DNA of 64,000 bases. Source: Azorinus chamasolen (taxonomy: Eukaryota > Mollusca > Bivalvia > Cardiida > Solecurtidae). The notes beneath the pieces are model-generated. The model saw only the letters and a program-made list of their open reading frames with translations. It was not told where the DNA came from and did no database searches. The position numbers and the translations under genes are program-made. Location of the stretch: positions 43,293,552-43,357,551 of the forward strand of contig OY755252.1 of NCBI GenBank assembly GCA_963576725.1. The letters run 5' to 3'. Positions 1-12,200 of the stretch are shown one piece after another. Numbering within the stretch: the stretch's first letter is position 1; each line of letters opens with the position of its first letter.

Positions 1-991
1 TTTCTATCTGGTTTAGGTACAGACCTTTTAGCCAGAAAATCTCGCCTCTTTTTTGCAGCTTTCTGCACATCAGTTTTTAGATACTCAGATTGTGTCTCAA
101 GGAACAGATTAATCTGATCTAGCGTTAAATTCTCCATATTATATACCCTGAAACCTTTCACCTGAAACTGAGTCAGATTTTGGACAAGTCTTCTACAATA
201 CAACCAGGATTCCTGCTCTTTGTTGAACGTATTTATCTGCTCTGTGGAGAGCTTCTGAATTTGCTCAATGGACATCTCAAGTAGCTGAGACTCGCTAAGA
301 TTCTCTAACTGTTGTTTGTCCAGCAAACAAATGCACTCTGGACTGATTTTATTCATACGACTAGGTGGCCACTTTTTAATGTATGGGAAAATAGACCCTG
401 CACCTGAAATAAAATACTCTAAGCTCTCCTTTATCCTAGCAACATAATTATTCAAGCCTTCCACAGAAATATGCTGCTTCCCATCTTTTTCCTCAAAATA
501 TACATCTTTAAGTCTTGTACTTGCAAGGTTGTGAAGAATAATACAACCATTAATATCTTCCGAATTGATGCTTTTCATCATGTAGCTATTTATATCCTCA
601 TACAAATCTACCATTGTCTCGTAATCTTTAGTTTTGTCATTTACTGCCCATGGTGGTAGCATCCCAATCCATACAAGTCTGACATTCGGTATCAATTCTC
701 CTATTGTTTTCAAGTCTTGTTTTACTGCCTTATACTCCTTTTTATTTTCATTGATGTCATTTTCTCCACACTGGATCACGACCATTTTTGGAGCCGAGTG
801 CGTCTCCAGCATTTTCTTCACCGCAGGCAGAATGCCATTCAGTTTCAGGTCAGCATCACTGTGGTATGTTATGCTGGCAACGTTGTCTTTTAACATTTCT
901 ATCAAATCCTTGTCCTCATGTTTGTAACTCTCAATGTCCTGCACCAGAGATGTACCAATGAACCAGATGTCTGGCATGGACAATGCAGAAA
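1..991 (-). CDS. SGNH/GDSL hydrolase-like exon (partial gene)
   Basis: A single reading frame stays open on the minus strand from the 3' splice site (polypyrimidine plus CAG at 994-992) to the window edge, about 330 codons. An in-frame Met at 977 starts MPDIWFIGTSLVQDI. Visible SGNH marks are block I GTS (Ser in the nucleophile position, Thr where GDSL has Asp), a CGEND block matching GxND, and a C-terminal DGKQHISVEG resembling the family's DxxH block with one extra residue. After the domain comes a charged helical region (LSESQLLEMSIEQIQ, then a Lys/Arg-rich tail). The fold call is family knowledge; substrate is unknown. Phase at the acceptor implies an upstream exon ending in phase 1 that I could not find. 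It could also be a gene captured by a transposon. The frame is intact, so this is not an obvious pseudogene. Confidence 0.6.
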
Positions 992-1339
992 CTGAAAAAA
1001 ATAAACATTTTAAGGTTCAGAAATAAATCAGCAGCTATTGTACCCAACATCCATTAACCCTTTAGCTCATGGATGTTTAAGTGAGAAATAATCACACATT
1101 AAATTTTATCTTTCATCAGCTGAAATTTTATTATTTTGATTAACCCATTCCCTCATATTGATGCCTTTTGACGCCTCTGTAAAAAGTCACTTTCTGAAAC
1201 AAATGTGATAAATAGAGCATTTGCGCCATAGGAGCAAATTGCTCTATTTATCACTATGGTGTCAAAACTACACAATTCTGAAATTTTCCTTTTCTGTAGC
1301 TCATGTTGCTTTCGGTAGATTTATTCAGAGGTAAGATCT

Positions 1340-2600
1340 AACAAGGGCATGTTGTATTGCTATGCAAGACATAAGTCCCCCACCGGACTGAAAAAAACCT
1401 CCACTCTCCCCACCCCACCCACCCATGGTGTGGTTGACCATGGTATATACATGACCACCTGAATGGTATTAGTACCTACTTTCATACATTGAATCAGTAA
1501 ATAAAAAGTTATTGTCCCGACAAGAAAATATGAAAAAGGGGAGTAACTCCAAAAATATTGATGCTAGAGTTATTGCCCTTGTGCATGACACTACCCCTCA
1601 TCATGCGTGTTCCATATGTGAAGTTTCAAATCAATTGAACCAGTAGAGAAAGAGTTATTGTCCGGACAAAAAAATATGAAAAAGGGGAATAACTCCAAAA
1701 ATATTGATGCTATAATTATGGCCCTTGTGCATGACACTACTCCTGATCATGCTTCTTCAATGTGTGAAGTTATAATGAATTTGGCCTAACTTTGTAGGAG
1801 ATATTGCCCGGACACGAAGTGTGACAGACGGACTGACAAGAAAATGTGAAAAAGGGGAATAACTCCAAAAATATTGATGCTAGAGTTATGGCCCTTGTGT
1901 ATGACACTACCCCTTATCATGATTGTTCCATATGTGAAGTTTCAAATCAATTGAACCAGTAGATAAAGAGTTATTGTCCGGACAAAAAAATATGTAAAAG
2001 GGGAATAACTCCAAAAATATTGATGCTAGAGTTATGACCCTTGTGCATGACACTAGCCCTCATCATGCTTCTTCAATGTGTGAAGTTATAATGAATTTGG
2101 CCTAACTTTGTAGGAGATATTGCCCGGACACGAAGTGTGCAGACGGACTGACAAGAAAATATGAAAAAGGGGAATAACTCCAAAAATATTGATGCTAGAG
2201 TTATGGCCCTTGTGTATGACACTACCCCTTATCATGATTGTTCCATATGTGAAGTTTCAAATCAATTGAACCAGTAGATAAAGAGTTATTGTCCGGACAA
2301 AAAAATATGTAAAAGGGGAATAACTCCAAATATATTGATGCTAGAGTTATGACCCTTGTGCATGACACTAGCCCTCATCATGCTTCTTCAATGTGTGAAG
2401 TTATAATGAATTTGGCATAACTTTGTAGGAGATATGGCCCGGACAAGAAGCGTGACAGACGGACAGACGGACAGACGGACGGACAGACGGACGGACAGAC
2501 GGACGGACAGACGGACAGACGGACGGACAGACGGACAGACGGACAGACAGACGGAATCGAGCAAACCTATAGTCCCCCAACCGGTAACCGGTGGGGGACT
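1340..2600 (+). mobile_element. HINE-a (pearl/HINE-like) with tandem core
   Basis: Starts AACAAGG followed by a short hairpin, then the subterminal block AGTCCCCCACCGG at about 1374. The core is an array of units beginning GGGGAATAACTCC (near 1540, 1685, 1857, 2000, 2172, 2319), alternating about 145 and 171 bp and so forming a dimer of about 316 bp. It is followed by a GACGGACA minisatellite and a terminal hairpin whose right arm CCGGTGGGGGACT is the exact complement of the 5' block. Architecture matches non-autonomous Helentron-associated elements (HINE, DINE-1, bivalve pearl). No coding capacity. Confidence 0.65.
2454..2555 (+). repeat. GACGGACAGAC minisatellite
   Basis: About 100 bases of GACA/GACG tetramers inside HINE-a. 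It generates a meaningless frame rich in RRTD. Confidence 0.95.
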
Positions 2601-2639
2601 AAAAATAGCCTATGACGGAATGGGTTAATGAAGATAGGA

Positions 2640-2795
2640 ATTTCCGGTCTGGTTGAAACAGAAGGATCAGATCTATAAATTCCATCAGCAAACCAAACCA
2701 GACCCTGATAGGAGCCACTCCAATAGGAGCCAGTCAATCTGGATTTACTTTTTGCAAAGGTGTCAATCTCCATGAGGTAAATGGTTAATAATGCT
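2640..2795 (+). mobile_element. TTAA-2 MITE fragment (degenerate)
   Basis: Contains the TTAA-2 marks AGATCTATAAATTCCAT, GCAAACC, CAGACCCTGAT and a decayed hairpin, ending GAGGTAAATGGTTAA. Confidence 0.5.
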
Positions 2796-3112
2796 ATTGC
2801 ATACTGCACAGAGAAACCTACAATTATGTTTATGGTATGCATTGACCATTGACAAGGGCCACAACTCTTGTGATACTCTGCGCATGACCGTACCACAGGA
2901 GCCTTTGTTCATATCAGGACTGACCATCCTATAAAGTTTCATGACGCTAGGTCAAATACTAGTACCGTAGTAGTACGCAAGACGTAACCACACGTGTGAC
3001 AGACTGGTGGACAAGGGTAAATCTAGGTTGCAATTACAACCAATAGAGTTTGTTTGTTTTTTTACCTTTTTAACCTTTTACCTTTTTAACCTATAAAACC
3101 AACTGCAAATAA

Positions 3113-3577
3113 AACAAGAGCTGTCGGCGGACAGCGCGCTCATTTTTTTTTTAGTGCTGAATAGTGTAGTGGAAGTCGGAAAGGGGAGATAACTATGGCA
3201 AAATTAATTTTAGGGTTACCTGCTCCTGTGAAATGGGTTCCCCTTGTAATAGCTGACATGCATACCAAATTTGAACAAAATATCTTGGCCAGTTTCTGAG
3301 ACATGGACCTTAACATAAAACTTAACCAACAATGAAAATTCTAAGTCGAAAAAGAGGTATAACTATGGCAAAATGAATTTTAGGGTTACCTGCCCTTGTG
3401 AAATTGGTTCCCCTTCTGATAGTAAACATGCATATGATACCAAATTTTAACCAAATATCTTTGATGGTTTCTGAGAAATGGACCTTAACCTAAACAACGC
3501 CGATGCCAACTCTAACACGGACGCCGACGTGAGGGTCATGACAAAACCTCCACTTTTCGAAAAAGTGGAGCTAAAAA
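3113..3577 (+). mobile_element. HINE-b
   Basis: Begins AACAAGAG with the hairpin GCTGTCGGCGGACAGC. Inside are two diverged units starting GATAACTATGGCAAAAT (near 3188 and 3357, about 170 bp apart). It ends with the hairpin CTCCACTTTTCGAAAAAGTGGAG followed by CTAAAAA, the same layout as HINE-a. Confidence 0.6.
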
Positions 3578-3729
3578 CATGCAGCTTTTATCAGAGCAAT
3601 AGATAAACCTGCACACTCAAGTACTAAAATCTTTATTTCTCCACCAAACCCTATGTTGTGACCAGGATCCTCAGGATCTAATTATCACAAATTCTGACCT
3701 GTCGATAAGATTACATACTGATCTATTTA

Positions 3730-3938
3730 CAGTAGAAACTGTCCTAAGTGGTCATCAAAAAGAGGTCTAATTATTAGTCTGCGAGGCAGGTGGTAGCTTA
3801 ATGCAGGTAAAAAGTAATGCAGAAAACTCCTATAGGAGCTTTCTGCGCATTTCTTTTGCCCTGCATTAAGCAACCACGTGCTTTTTAAGACTCAGATGTT
3901 CAATAAATGAATGGTCACTTGACTGGTTCTACCGTACT
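3730..3938 (+). mobile_element. TA-2 MITE
   Basis: Termini CAGTAGAAACTG and GGTTCTACCGTA. The central palindrome has arms GGTGGTAGCTTAATGCAGG / CCTGCATTAAG and loop ACTCCTATAGGAGC. Confidence 0.7.
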
Positions 3939-4304
3939 GCTTTTATTTCTCAGTCAAATTGTCAGAGAGGTCATTTTCGTGAGTAGTAGCAAGACAGTGC
4001 TTGGCAGTGAAATAATCATAAAAAGCTCACTTTCTTCAATTCTGCTATTATCTACAGCCCTCAGTGCTCTTGCAATAGTTCTGCCATCTAAACCTAGTAT
4101 TATTCATAAAATCAATAGCACTGCCTGTCTAATGACTTCTTATCTTAACATAATCATTTACTATAAGTCTGCAATACATGTTACTTGTATAAGCAATCTA
4201 AATATGTTACCTCAGCAACAGCAGGCTCTCATTCCTCTGTGAGGGTTTCACAACAATTAGAGTACACATGAAGACCGTATTTCTGTTCACGAGTCTTTTC
4301 TGTC

Positions 4305-4372
4305 TTTTTTTTTTTGAGGTACAGCTTTTTTTTTTTTTTTTATCTTTTTTATCTTTTTTTTTTTTTTTTTTT
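4305..4372. repeat. poly-T tract
   Basis: Several T runs interrupted by ATC. It produces a lysine-rich shadow frame on the other strand. Confidence 0.9.
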
Positions 4373-4487
4373 TGGGTAGCCGACTCGACAATGTTGAAGA
4401 TATCTCTCTCTCTCCCAATATAAATGCCGATAAAAACCATTTTTACATGTACATACAAACTTGTGTAGTTGTTGTCATACATGGTTA

Positions 4488-4642
4488 TTAACCCTTTCCC
4501 TGTTGAATATTCGTGTTAGAAATAATGAAATCAATACTTAGAAACTGTAGAGTCAGATCTAATATAACTTCATAAGCAAACAGAGCAGACTCTGGTCAGA
4601 CGGCTACAACTGGAAAAGCATTTGTACAAAGGAAAGGATTAA
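4488..4642 (+). mobile_element. TTAA-2 MITE, shortened
   Basis: TTAA-flanked, with GAATATTCGTG near the left end, CATAAGCAAACAGAGCAGAC in the middle and GGAAAGGATTAA at the right. The right arm of the hairpin is largely missing. Confidence 0.6.
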
Positions 4643-5047
4643 CCCTTTTCTCCATAAATATGCCTTCCCTCAGATTAACTCTTCACTCAATATACAATAT
4701 ACCCCTGTTAATGTCTTTGCAAAATTCAATCATTATTTCTGAGAAAGGTTGAAAAATCATAAAAAATAATATTCATGATGCTATTATTTCATAAATCAAT
4801 ATTCATGAAGAAAAGGGTTTAAACTTGAGGTGTGTTCTATAATCCACAGGATTTCCTCTAAACTGTTTGCAAACTATTAGAACAAGCATGCATCACAAGT
4901 ACTTCAACACATAATGCATAGTCAACACTGGCAAACTGCTTGTTACATACACAACCTAGTCCGTACCTGTACACATGCATCTACTGTAGACCAAGATCAG
5001 TTGCCTGTTTGAAACTTGGCATCAGATCAGGTTGTATATATACATTT

Positions 5048-5540
5048 ACCCTTTACTCCATGAATATTAATATAAGAAGAAAAAATGACATCATTAACCC
5101 TTCGCTTGCTGAATTTTAAAACACATTTCTCCTTCTTTACTCATGCCCTGTTGTATATTTACATATATTTTCACCGTGTACAAGTATTTTGCTGTGCAAT
5201 CACTGCTGTGGAGTGCACTGGTTGCACAATCAACTTGTAAATAGTGCAGACCCTGATGAGACAGCTCCTGCAGGAGCTGTCTCATCTGGGTCTTCACTAT
5301 TTACAGGTAGGTATATTGACGTGAATAGCAAGTGAAGGGTTAATATTAATAATTACATTGTTATAATAGAACATGGACACTGGCATTTTTGGCCATGGCA
5401 AAAAACTGTAGAATCAATCATATCTATATCATTTCATAAACAAACAGAGCAGGCCTTGATCAGATGGCTCCTACAAGAGCGGTCTGATTTGGGTTTACTT
5501 TGTTTGCAAAGGGGTTTTTATGGAGTAAAAGGTCATTGTC
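5048..5540 (+). mobile_element. TTAA-2 MITE carrying a nested TTAA-4
   Basis: The left part CCCTTTACTCCATGAATATT and the right part (TTATAATAGAACATGGACAC onward, hairpin 5441-5515) belong to one TTAA-2 copy. It is split at TTAA by the TTAA-4 insertion at 5094-5343. Confidence 0.65.
5094..5343 (+). mobile_element. TTAA-4 MITE, nested
   Basis: TTAACCCTTCGCTTGCTGAA at the left and AGCAAGTGAAGGGTTAA at the right form the termini. The hairpin TAAATAGTGCAGACCC...GGGTCTTCACTATTTA has loop AGCTCCTGCAGGAGCT. Both flanks keep TTAA. Confidence 0.8.
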
Positions 5541-5635
5541 ATTGACTTTGAAAATATACATGTACAACTGTCTCATTATCCCAGTCAGTTTGGTCCACAA
5601 ACCAAGCACCACGCTCATAAATGAATTCTTTCATA

Positions 5636-5800
5636 TACAGTAAAACCCCTCTAATGCAACTACCAGAGAGGGTCCTAAAGGCAGATGGTAGCTTAATGTA
5701 GTACAACAGTGCAATGCAGTTTTCTGCATTACTTTTCCTCCTGTGTTAAGCAACCACCTGCTTTTAAAGACACCTATGTGTGTTCATTATTTAAAGTGAA
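5636..5800 (+). mobile_element. TA-2 MITE
   Basis: Left terminus TACAGTAAAACCCCTCTAAT and the TA-2 arms GGTAGCTTAATG / GTTAAGCAACCACCTGC are present; the right terminus is eroded. Confidence 0.6.
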
Positions 5801-5870
5801 CAAACTTATATATGTGAAACATGAGGTTGCTTTTTTTCCAGATTGTGAAACTTCTGGATTTGAACCTGGA

Positions 5871-6112
5871 TTAACCCTTTACTCCATGAATATTCATGTA
5901 AGAAATAATGACTTTATAAATATAATCTGAATTTTAATCTTATAGTCGCATAATGAATAAAAGAATGTGTTACCAATGCAGAAACTAGAAACTGAACAAT
6001 ACAGTTGCATAAACAACATAGCAAATCCTAATCAGACAGTTATAGCAGTCATCTGGTCAGGTTCTACTCTGTTTGCAAAATATCAAGACATCTCAATGAG
6101 GTAAGGGGTCAA
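5871..6112 (+). mobile_element. TTAA-2 MITE
   Basis: TTAACCCTTTACTCCATGAA at the left, a decayed hairpin near 6010-6078 and GAGGTAAGGGGTCAA at the right. Confidence 0.65.
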
Positions 6113-6269
6113 CATGACATCCCTTATACGTAACAATAATTTCTATAAATATTCACAGAGTTTACCAATGCATAGTAAACATATCAACCAAATGCAATGT
6201 TTCCAAACACCCATTCTAGCTAAAACTGTTTGCAAATGGTATTCAAGTTATGGTGAACAACTTTTTTAA

Positions 6270-6493
6270 ATTTTCCACCAGTAAACAGAGTAGACCCAGA
6301 TCAGGTGTCTCATGTAGGATTGGTCTGATCAATGTCTGCTCCATTTGCTTATGGAAAAATACAGATCTGATTCTACAGTTTCTGTCATGACCAAAAGGTC
6401 ATATGTTGTTATTTTATTATAGAAATATACCAATAAATATTCATGATGATCTTATTATTTCTTACATGAATATTCATGAAGTGCAGGGTTAAA
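6270..6493 (-). mobile_element. TTAA-2 MITE, reversed, left end lost
   Basis: GTAAACAGAGTAGACCCAGA begins the hairpin, followed by the reversed TTAA-2 body (CAGATCTGATTCTACAG, TTATTTCTTACATGAATATT) and AGTGCAGGGTTAA. Confidence 0.6.
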
Positions 6494-6499
6494 GAACAT

Positions 6500-7600
6500 G
6501 TACTTACATGTATATTTATTTACAATAAACACAAGAACTCCCACAGGAGTTGTTTGATCTGGGTCTTTTCTGTTTGCAAAAGGTGATCAGATGCATAATG
6601 GAACTTACTTATTGAAAAAAAACCAGTTTACACAAAACATCAAATATCTATATATGATTCCAATAAAAAGATGTATGATAAGGAAGCAAACACAATTTCC
6701 AAGAAATTAAAACCAGCTATAAGTCCTGGGGCATGAATGCATTCCAAGTTCCACATGACTAAGTATCTATGGTATGGTATAAGGTAATGATTGTGTCACT
6801 AGGGCTCTTGAGTGTATATTATAACTTCATTAACATTAAAATTACAATCATCGTAATTTCGAAACAGAATTTTTGAATTTGCAAACGAAAGTGTAAACGC
6901 AGTGACTGAAACCGTAAACATGGATTGCATCATAATTTTACATGAAGATCACAAATTGATATCACATAAAACAAACAAGAGTATTCAAACGGGTGTGTCC
7001 CCTGTGTTACAAAAAGCATGATCATTAAAGCAAGACAGAACGACCGATCAATAATAAAACAACAACAAAAAAACCATACAAACTAATTCCTACTAGTCAT
7101 CCTGATAAAGTAGGCAACACAGAAAGTTTGATGAATGGACAGACTGATGGTGGGATGTGAGATAGGATATGGATTAATGTAAATGTCACCACTTTTTCAG
7201 AAGTAGGGGAACAAATATACATGCTAAATTATAAGATACTCTTCAGGTTGGGAACCGGTATGTTTTAACCACTTTGAACACAGGAAATGAGTATACTGGC
7301 ATTTGCAAATTGTGTAGACCCAGACCAGAATGATGCTAGGCCCTCTGATCAGTGTCTGCACTGTTTGTCATTCAAAATCCTCCGGCAATGATGGACCATT
7401 CCTCTATGAAAGTATTAACTATCTATACATGTGTCATATAAATGGGTCTACCAGGCCACTTGCCCATTTTAAAAAGTACACACATTTGCAGGATGCTAGA
7501 GGATCTGTATAATACAAATACAGGTGGTGTTTCAAGACTTGAAACTGTTTGCCATAAATACAGTAAAATGATCAACAATCACAAAAAAAAAAAGAGATAA
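6500..7600. other. mostly unassigned intergenic DNA
   Basis: AT-rich sequence with only decayed hairpin traces (6535-6575, 7310-7370). No open frame with coding character and no RNA gene is visible. Confidence 0.5.
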
Positions 7601-7885
7601 AATTCTGTGTCATGAGACAGGTGGTAGCTTAATGAAAGTACAGTAAAATAAATCTCCATAATTCTAACACTAAAATACGTATTATTATCGAGCTTTAAGA
7701 CAGGTGGCAGCTTAATGCAAGGTGAAAGTCACGCAGAAAGCTTTCTCCACGACTTTCACCATGCATTATTAAGCAGTCACATGCATAAAAGGGTCTAAAT
7801 TCTTCTATACAGAAAGATTTTACTACAACATATATGTAATGCAGAAGGCTCCTGAAAGAGTTTTCTGCATTATTTTTGCCCCGTA

Positions 7886-8114
7886 TTGACTCTTTCCTCC
7901 ATCAATACGCCTTTCTACGCCCCTGTAATGCTCACTTCTTGAGACCATTGTGATAAATAGAGCATTTGCTCCATAGGAGCAAATGCTCTATTTATCACAA
8001 TGGTTTCAATACTACAAAATTCAAACATTTTCCTTTTGTCTAGTAAATGCTCCTTTTTGGTAGATTTATTCAAAGAGGTTGGGTCTAAAAATAGCCCATG
8101 AGGGAATGTATTAA
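7886..8114 (+). mobile_element. TTAA-3 MITE
   Basis: TTGACTCTTTCCTCC to GAGGGAATGTATTAA, with a near-perfect hairpin AAACC/TATTGTGATAAATAGAGC around 7945-8009. Confidence 0.75.
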
Positions 8115-8850
8115 CAGGCCTTCCAGCAGCCATTCACAAAAAAGTAGGAAAAAAAGTAGGAGGTTTTCTGACATAAAAGTAGGAAATAGTAGGAATATTT
8201 TTTACAAAAAAGTATGAGTATTTTTCGCAAAATAATTATTAATGGCTTATAACTTACCTAGAGGAGGCATTCATAATGCAAAATCCTACTAATCTATGTG
8301 TCATCTGAAATACATTTAGTGAACCTATGCTGTTTTTCAGTTTCTATTGCTGAGCGGTGTCAGTTTTTTCATTATTTCAGACCAGGGGATAGAAAGGTGA
8401 AAGCAAGGGATATGCCTGGGGTCAAGGGGGCAGCTTGAGCCACCTAGTGGGTCAAGGCGATGCCCTGATAGGGGGACCAGGGGGGCAAAGCCCCCCAGAA
8501 AGATTGGTATTCTGGAGGGCTAGTTTGGGCCATTTCTATGCTTAAATCGGTTTCTTCTCCCATTTGCAGCTGTCAAAATTGTGTGGACATCTTCCCGAAG
8601 CCTTTATTATGAAAGATGATGCACATTACGGAGGAACATATTTGCCATACCTTTCAACAACAGAAACCAGCCAGTTTGACATCATATGTTCATTTTCTAC
8701 AGATATAACTAGTACAAAGATTAACACTTAAGTTTTTTTGCAGACTTTATTTTCAAAAAAGTAGGAATAGTAGGAGTTTTTTAGGAAAATATAGGAAAAA
8801 GTAGGAAGCTGTTCAAAAAGTAGGAAAAAGTAGGAATGCTGGGAGGCCTG
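8115..8850 (+). mobile_element. 736-bp DNA transposon-like element, 6-bp target repeat
   Basis: Termini CAGGCCTTCCAGCA and TGCTGGGAGGCCTG are inverted repeats with one mismatch. The same six bases TATTAA sit at 8109-8114 and 8851-8856. Both ends are lined with AAAAGTAGGAA motifs (8145-8220 and 8755-8840). No long frame. The superfamily is not assigned; six bases does not fit the usual eight for hAT. Confidence 0.6.
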
Positions 8851-9216
8851 TATTAAGCAACCACCTGCATTTAAAGACATTTATACAAGTTACTTCATTT
8901 AGAGATATTCTACTGTATATTCTGATTTTTTTCTAGATCTTTTGTTTTTGGTGGAAAAATAATTATCTATATTATTCATAAGCAAACAAAGCAGACCCTT
9001 ATCAGACGGCTCCACTCTGTTTGCAAAGGTGTAAGAAAAGGCATAAACTGTGAAGCAAACTTTTCAAACAGAAGAGTAATACATAATTCACTCTTTTACA
9101 AAATGGTCAGGACAGAAAAATACTAAATTTGTATCTTAGTCCGGGAATCAGACAAGAAAGCTTACAGTATTTACAATACATTCATGGGGTACTTTGGGAA
9201 TGTATCTCATTTCTAC

Positions 9217-9242
9217 CTGTTCTGCTATCTGTCGATCTTCTT
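9217..9242 (-). CDS. candidate exon 8 of the BCLAF1/THRAP3-like gene
   Basis: After a T-rich tract and TTTGCAG, 26 bases continue the frame as EEDRQIAEQ and end CAG before GTAGAA. The phase fits exon 7 (which ends in phase 1). A CACAG acceptor at 9282-9286 would extend it to 9281, adding EDGALLLFFRKFA, but that stretch looks like the polypyrimidine tract. If the donor is not used, the frame stops about 23 codons later. The following exon was not found. Confidence 0.4.
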
Positions 9243-12200
9243 CTGCAAATTTCCGAAAAAACAACAACAAAGCTCCGTCCTCTGTGTATCCGTTTTCTAT
9301 GCTAGAGCTCAAACCATATACCGTGCATGCATGAATAAATTAAAACTTCCCTACAACAGCCACTGAGAAAAAATTAAGTAAAGTAAATTTGTGTGTCTTC
9401 AACCCTTTCCCCTCGTGTATATTTATACAAGAATTACCTGAATTGAATATTATTTAATGAAAAAAATGGACTTTTAGCCAGTTCAGAAACTGCAGAATTA
9501 TATTTTTATTATTCCAAACACAGTTGACCCTGATCAGATGACTCCTACAGGAGCATTTTGATCTGGGTATAACTGATCTAGAGAAACACAGTTGACCCTG
9601 ATCACACGACTCCTACAGGAGCTGTTTGATCTGTGTATAACTGATCTGGAGACAAACAGATGGTTCCTACAGGAGCATTTTGATCTGGGTATAACTGATA
9701 TAGAGACAAACAGATGATTCCTACAGGAGCTGTTTGATCTGGATATAACTGATCTAGAGACAAACAGTTTGAATCCTGGTGAGAAGCTGAGTTACTCGGT
9801 GTCTCATCTGGATCAAAGCCATTTGCAGATGCAAGTCAGTGGAATAAGGGTTCAATGATCTAGTATTCACAATTGATGCAGTCTTGCATGAATCCTTATA
9901 TGTCAAGTCAAGGGTTAACCTTTTCCCTGTTCTATGTTTATTCCAAATACCTGCTGAATATTCAGACAAAATCGTTATAATGAAATTTTGGAAGGTGTAA
10001 CATTTTGTATAGTCATTTTAGAAAGAAACAGATCTTTCAAATTCGAATTAGCAAACAGAGTAGACCCTGATCACACGGCTCCTATAGGAGCTGTCTGATC
10101 TGGGTCTTCTCTGTTTGAAAATACGTGAAAACACATTTACATGAAGGAAAGGGTTAAGTAGAAACCTGCTTTAAAACCCGTTAGTCAACTCAGTGACCGC
10201 TATAAGAGAGTTAAAGTATTTTCTAAATATTAAACCAACACTAACCTGGTCTGTTCTTGAAGTCTGGCAAGTCTATCTTTCTTTTCTCTCCTGTAACAGA
10301 AGCATGACTCGGTAATGCAAACTGCACTTGAAAACAAAGACCCCGACTGAGACAAACTGCTTTCTCTCATCTATTTCTTGACCCATTCCCGCATATTGAC
10401 GCCTTTTGACGCTCCTGTAAAAGTCACTTTGTGAAACCATTGTGATAAATAGAGCATTTGCTCCACAGGAGCAAATGCTCTATTTATCACAATGGTTTCA
10501 GAACTACACAATTCTGAAAATTTCCTTTTCTCTAATTAATACTCCTTTTTGGTAGATTTAATCAAAGAGGTTAGGTCTAAAAATAGCCTAAGTGGGAATG
10601 GGTTAATTCACAATCAGTGTCAAACAGTCTAAATCCTGATGAGTAGCCGAAATACTCAGCATCTCGTCTAGATCCAGAGGTCCAGATAAGATGCCTAAAT
10701 TCATTATTTTCAAGAGAAGCTCCTTCATTTCTCCACCAAACTATATACTTTGAACACTCTTTAGAATCGTCTCTTCGAGAAAAATTCTAAAGAGTGGTCA
10801 CAGTTTAGGGTTTGGTGGAGAAATGACACTTTTAGTATCTAGGTATGCTACTGTAACATGGTGAAAAAGTTGTGACTCGACTGGGACTCGAACCCAGGGC
10901 CTCTGGCTTACCATGCCAACACTCTACTGACTGAGGTACCAAGCCACACAGTAAAGCCTATCAACTTACTTCACCATAATCTCTACCCGGCTACACTACC
11001 TTTATCTGTAGCTCTGTGTAGATCCAAACTGTTTGCCAAGGTCATCACTGTTTCGCCCCATAGATTGTGTAGTTACATCAGTTTTGTGCTAATCTCTCAA
11101 ATTACCCGAAGTACTTAACCCTTTCCCTGTTCTATGCTTATTCCAAATTTCAATACCTACTGAATATTCATGGACAAAATAGTTATAATGAAATATGGAA
11201 GGTGGAACCTTGCAGCCATTATAGAAAGTTAAGAAACAGATCTATCAAATTACATTAGCAAACAGAGCAGACCCTGATCAGACGGCTTCTATAGGAGCAG
11301 TCTGATCTGGGTCTACTCTGTTCGGAAATGCGTGAATATGAATTTATATGAGGGAATGGGTTTAACACCCAATCCCACCCCCTCTCCACCTGTTTGTAAA
11401 GCTGAATATTTCACTTTGGGGCCATTTTGAAAAAAAAAAATCAAACTGACATAGTGGCAAATAGTGCAGACTTTGATCAAACAACTCTTCTAAATATTGT
11501 CTCGTATGGGTCAGCGCTATTTGCTTTAGTCTGTCTGTCCAAATAATAGTATTTGAGAAATTCTGAAAACCAGGACAACTTGACCCGACTCATTGGTTCA
11601 CATACAATTAATATAAAGCACACCCAAAGTGGGTTTACCGTAATTTCTTCCAGGTGAATTCCTAGGATCTCTTCTATCCCCTCGTCTGTCACCCCTGTCA
11701 TCACTCCAACTCCCTCGTCGCCTCTCCTCTATCTTACTCCTGTTTAAACAACTAAACTATTACAATTTGATCTCCACATTCTCCATTTCTTTCTGAAATT
11801 GTGCAACTACAGAAGCACCTGTCTGAAGCGACCTTATACTAACTGGATACAGTAATCTTAAAACGCAGGTGGTTGCTTAATACAGGGCAAAGGTAATGCA
11901 AAAAACTCCTATAGGAGCTTTTTGCATTACTTTTGACCTGTATTAAGCCACCACCTGCCTTACAGACCCATAACTAGACCTCTTTTTGATGGTCGCTTAA
12001 TCCTTTCCCTGTTCTACGTTTATACCAAATTTTTTCAATACCTGCTTCAATTCATGGACAAAATAGTTATAATGAAATATGATAGGTGGAACATTCAGGC
12101 CATTTTAGAAAGTAAAGACACAGATCTTTCAAATTCCATAAGCAAACAGAGCAGACCCTGATCAGACGGCTCCTACAGGAGCCGTCTGATCTGGGTCTAC

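Larger units (their letters stand above)
1140..2628 (+). mobile_element. TTAA-3 MITE split by a HINE
   Basis: A TTAA-3 copy begins with TTAA at 1140 and ends with TTAA at 2625-2628. Its hairpin (1206-1260) reads into a bovine-free, mollusc-type consensus seen in about 15 other copies. It is interrupted between 1339 and 2601 by HINE-a, so the HINE is younger than this copy. Confidence 0.75.
7805..8890 (+). mobile_element. TA-2 MITE split by two insertions
   Basis: The left half ends GCCCCGTATT near 7885 and the right half resumes AAGCAACCACCTGCATTTAA near 8856. A TTAA-3 copy and then a 736-bp element lie between, giving three layers. Confidence 0.6.

Noticed and set aside
1500..2450. CRISPR-like direct repeats
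   Set aside because: Units are about 145-171 bp, contiguous and diverged, without spacers; animal HINE core.
2434..2628. A repetitive RRTDRRTD reading frame
   Set aside because: Product of the GACGGACA minisatellite in HINE-a.
991..9217. SGNH exon as the 3' end of the RS-protein gene
   Set aside because: Phases do not match directly (0 out of exon 8, 1 needed) and no linking exon was found; kept as separate loci.
9217..9281. Longer version of exon 8 encoding ALLLFFRKF
   Set aside because: The hydrophobic codons coincide with a T-rich polypyrimidine tract followed by TTTGCAG; the short exon is preferred, though not proven.
10871..10949. Functional tRNA-Thr gene
   Set aside because: A box, B box and anticodon arm are present but the acceptor arms do not pair; more likely a SINE head or pseudogene.
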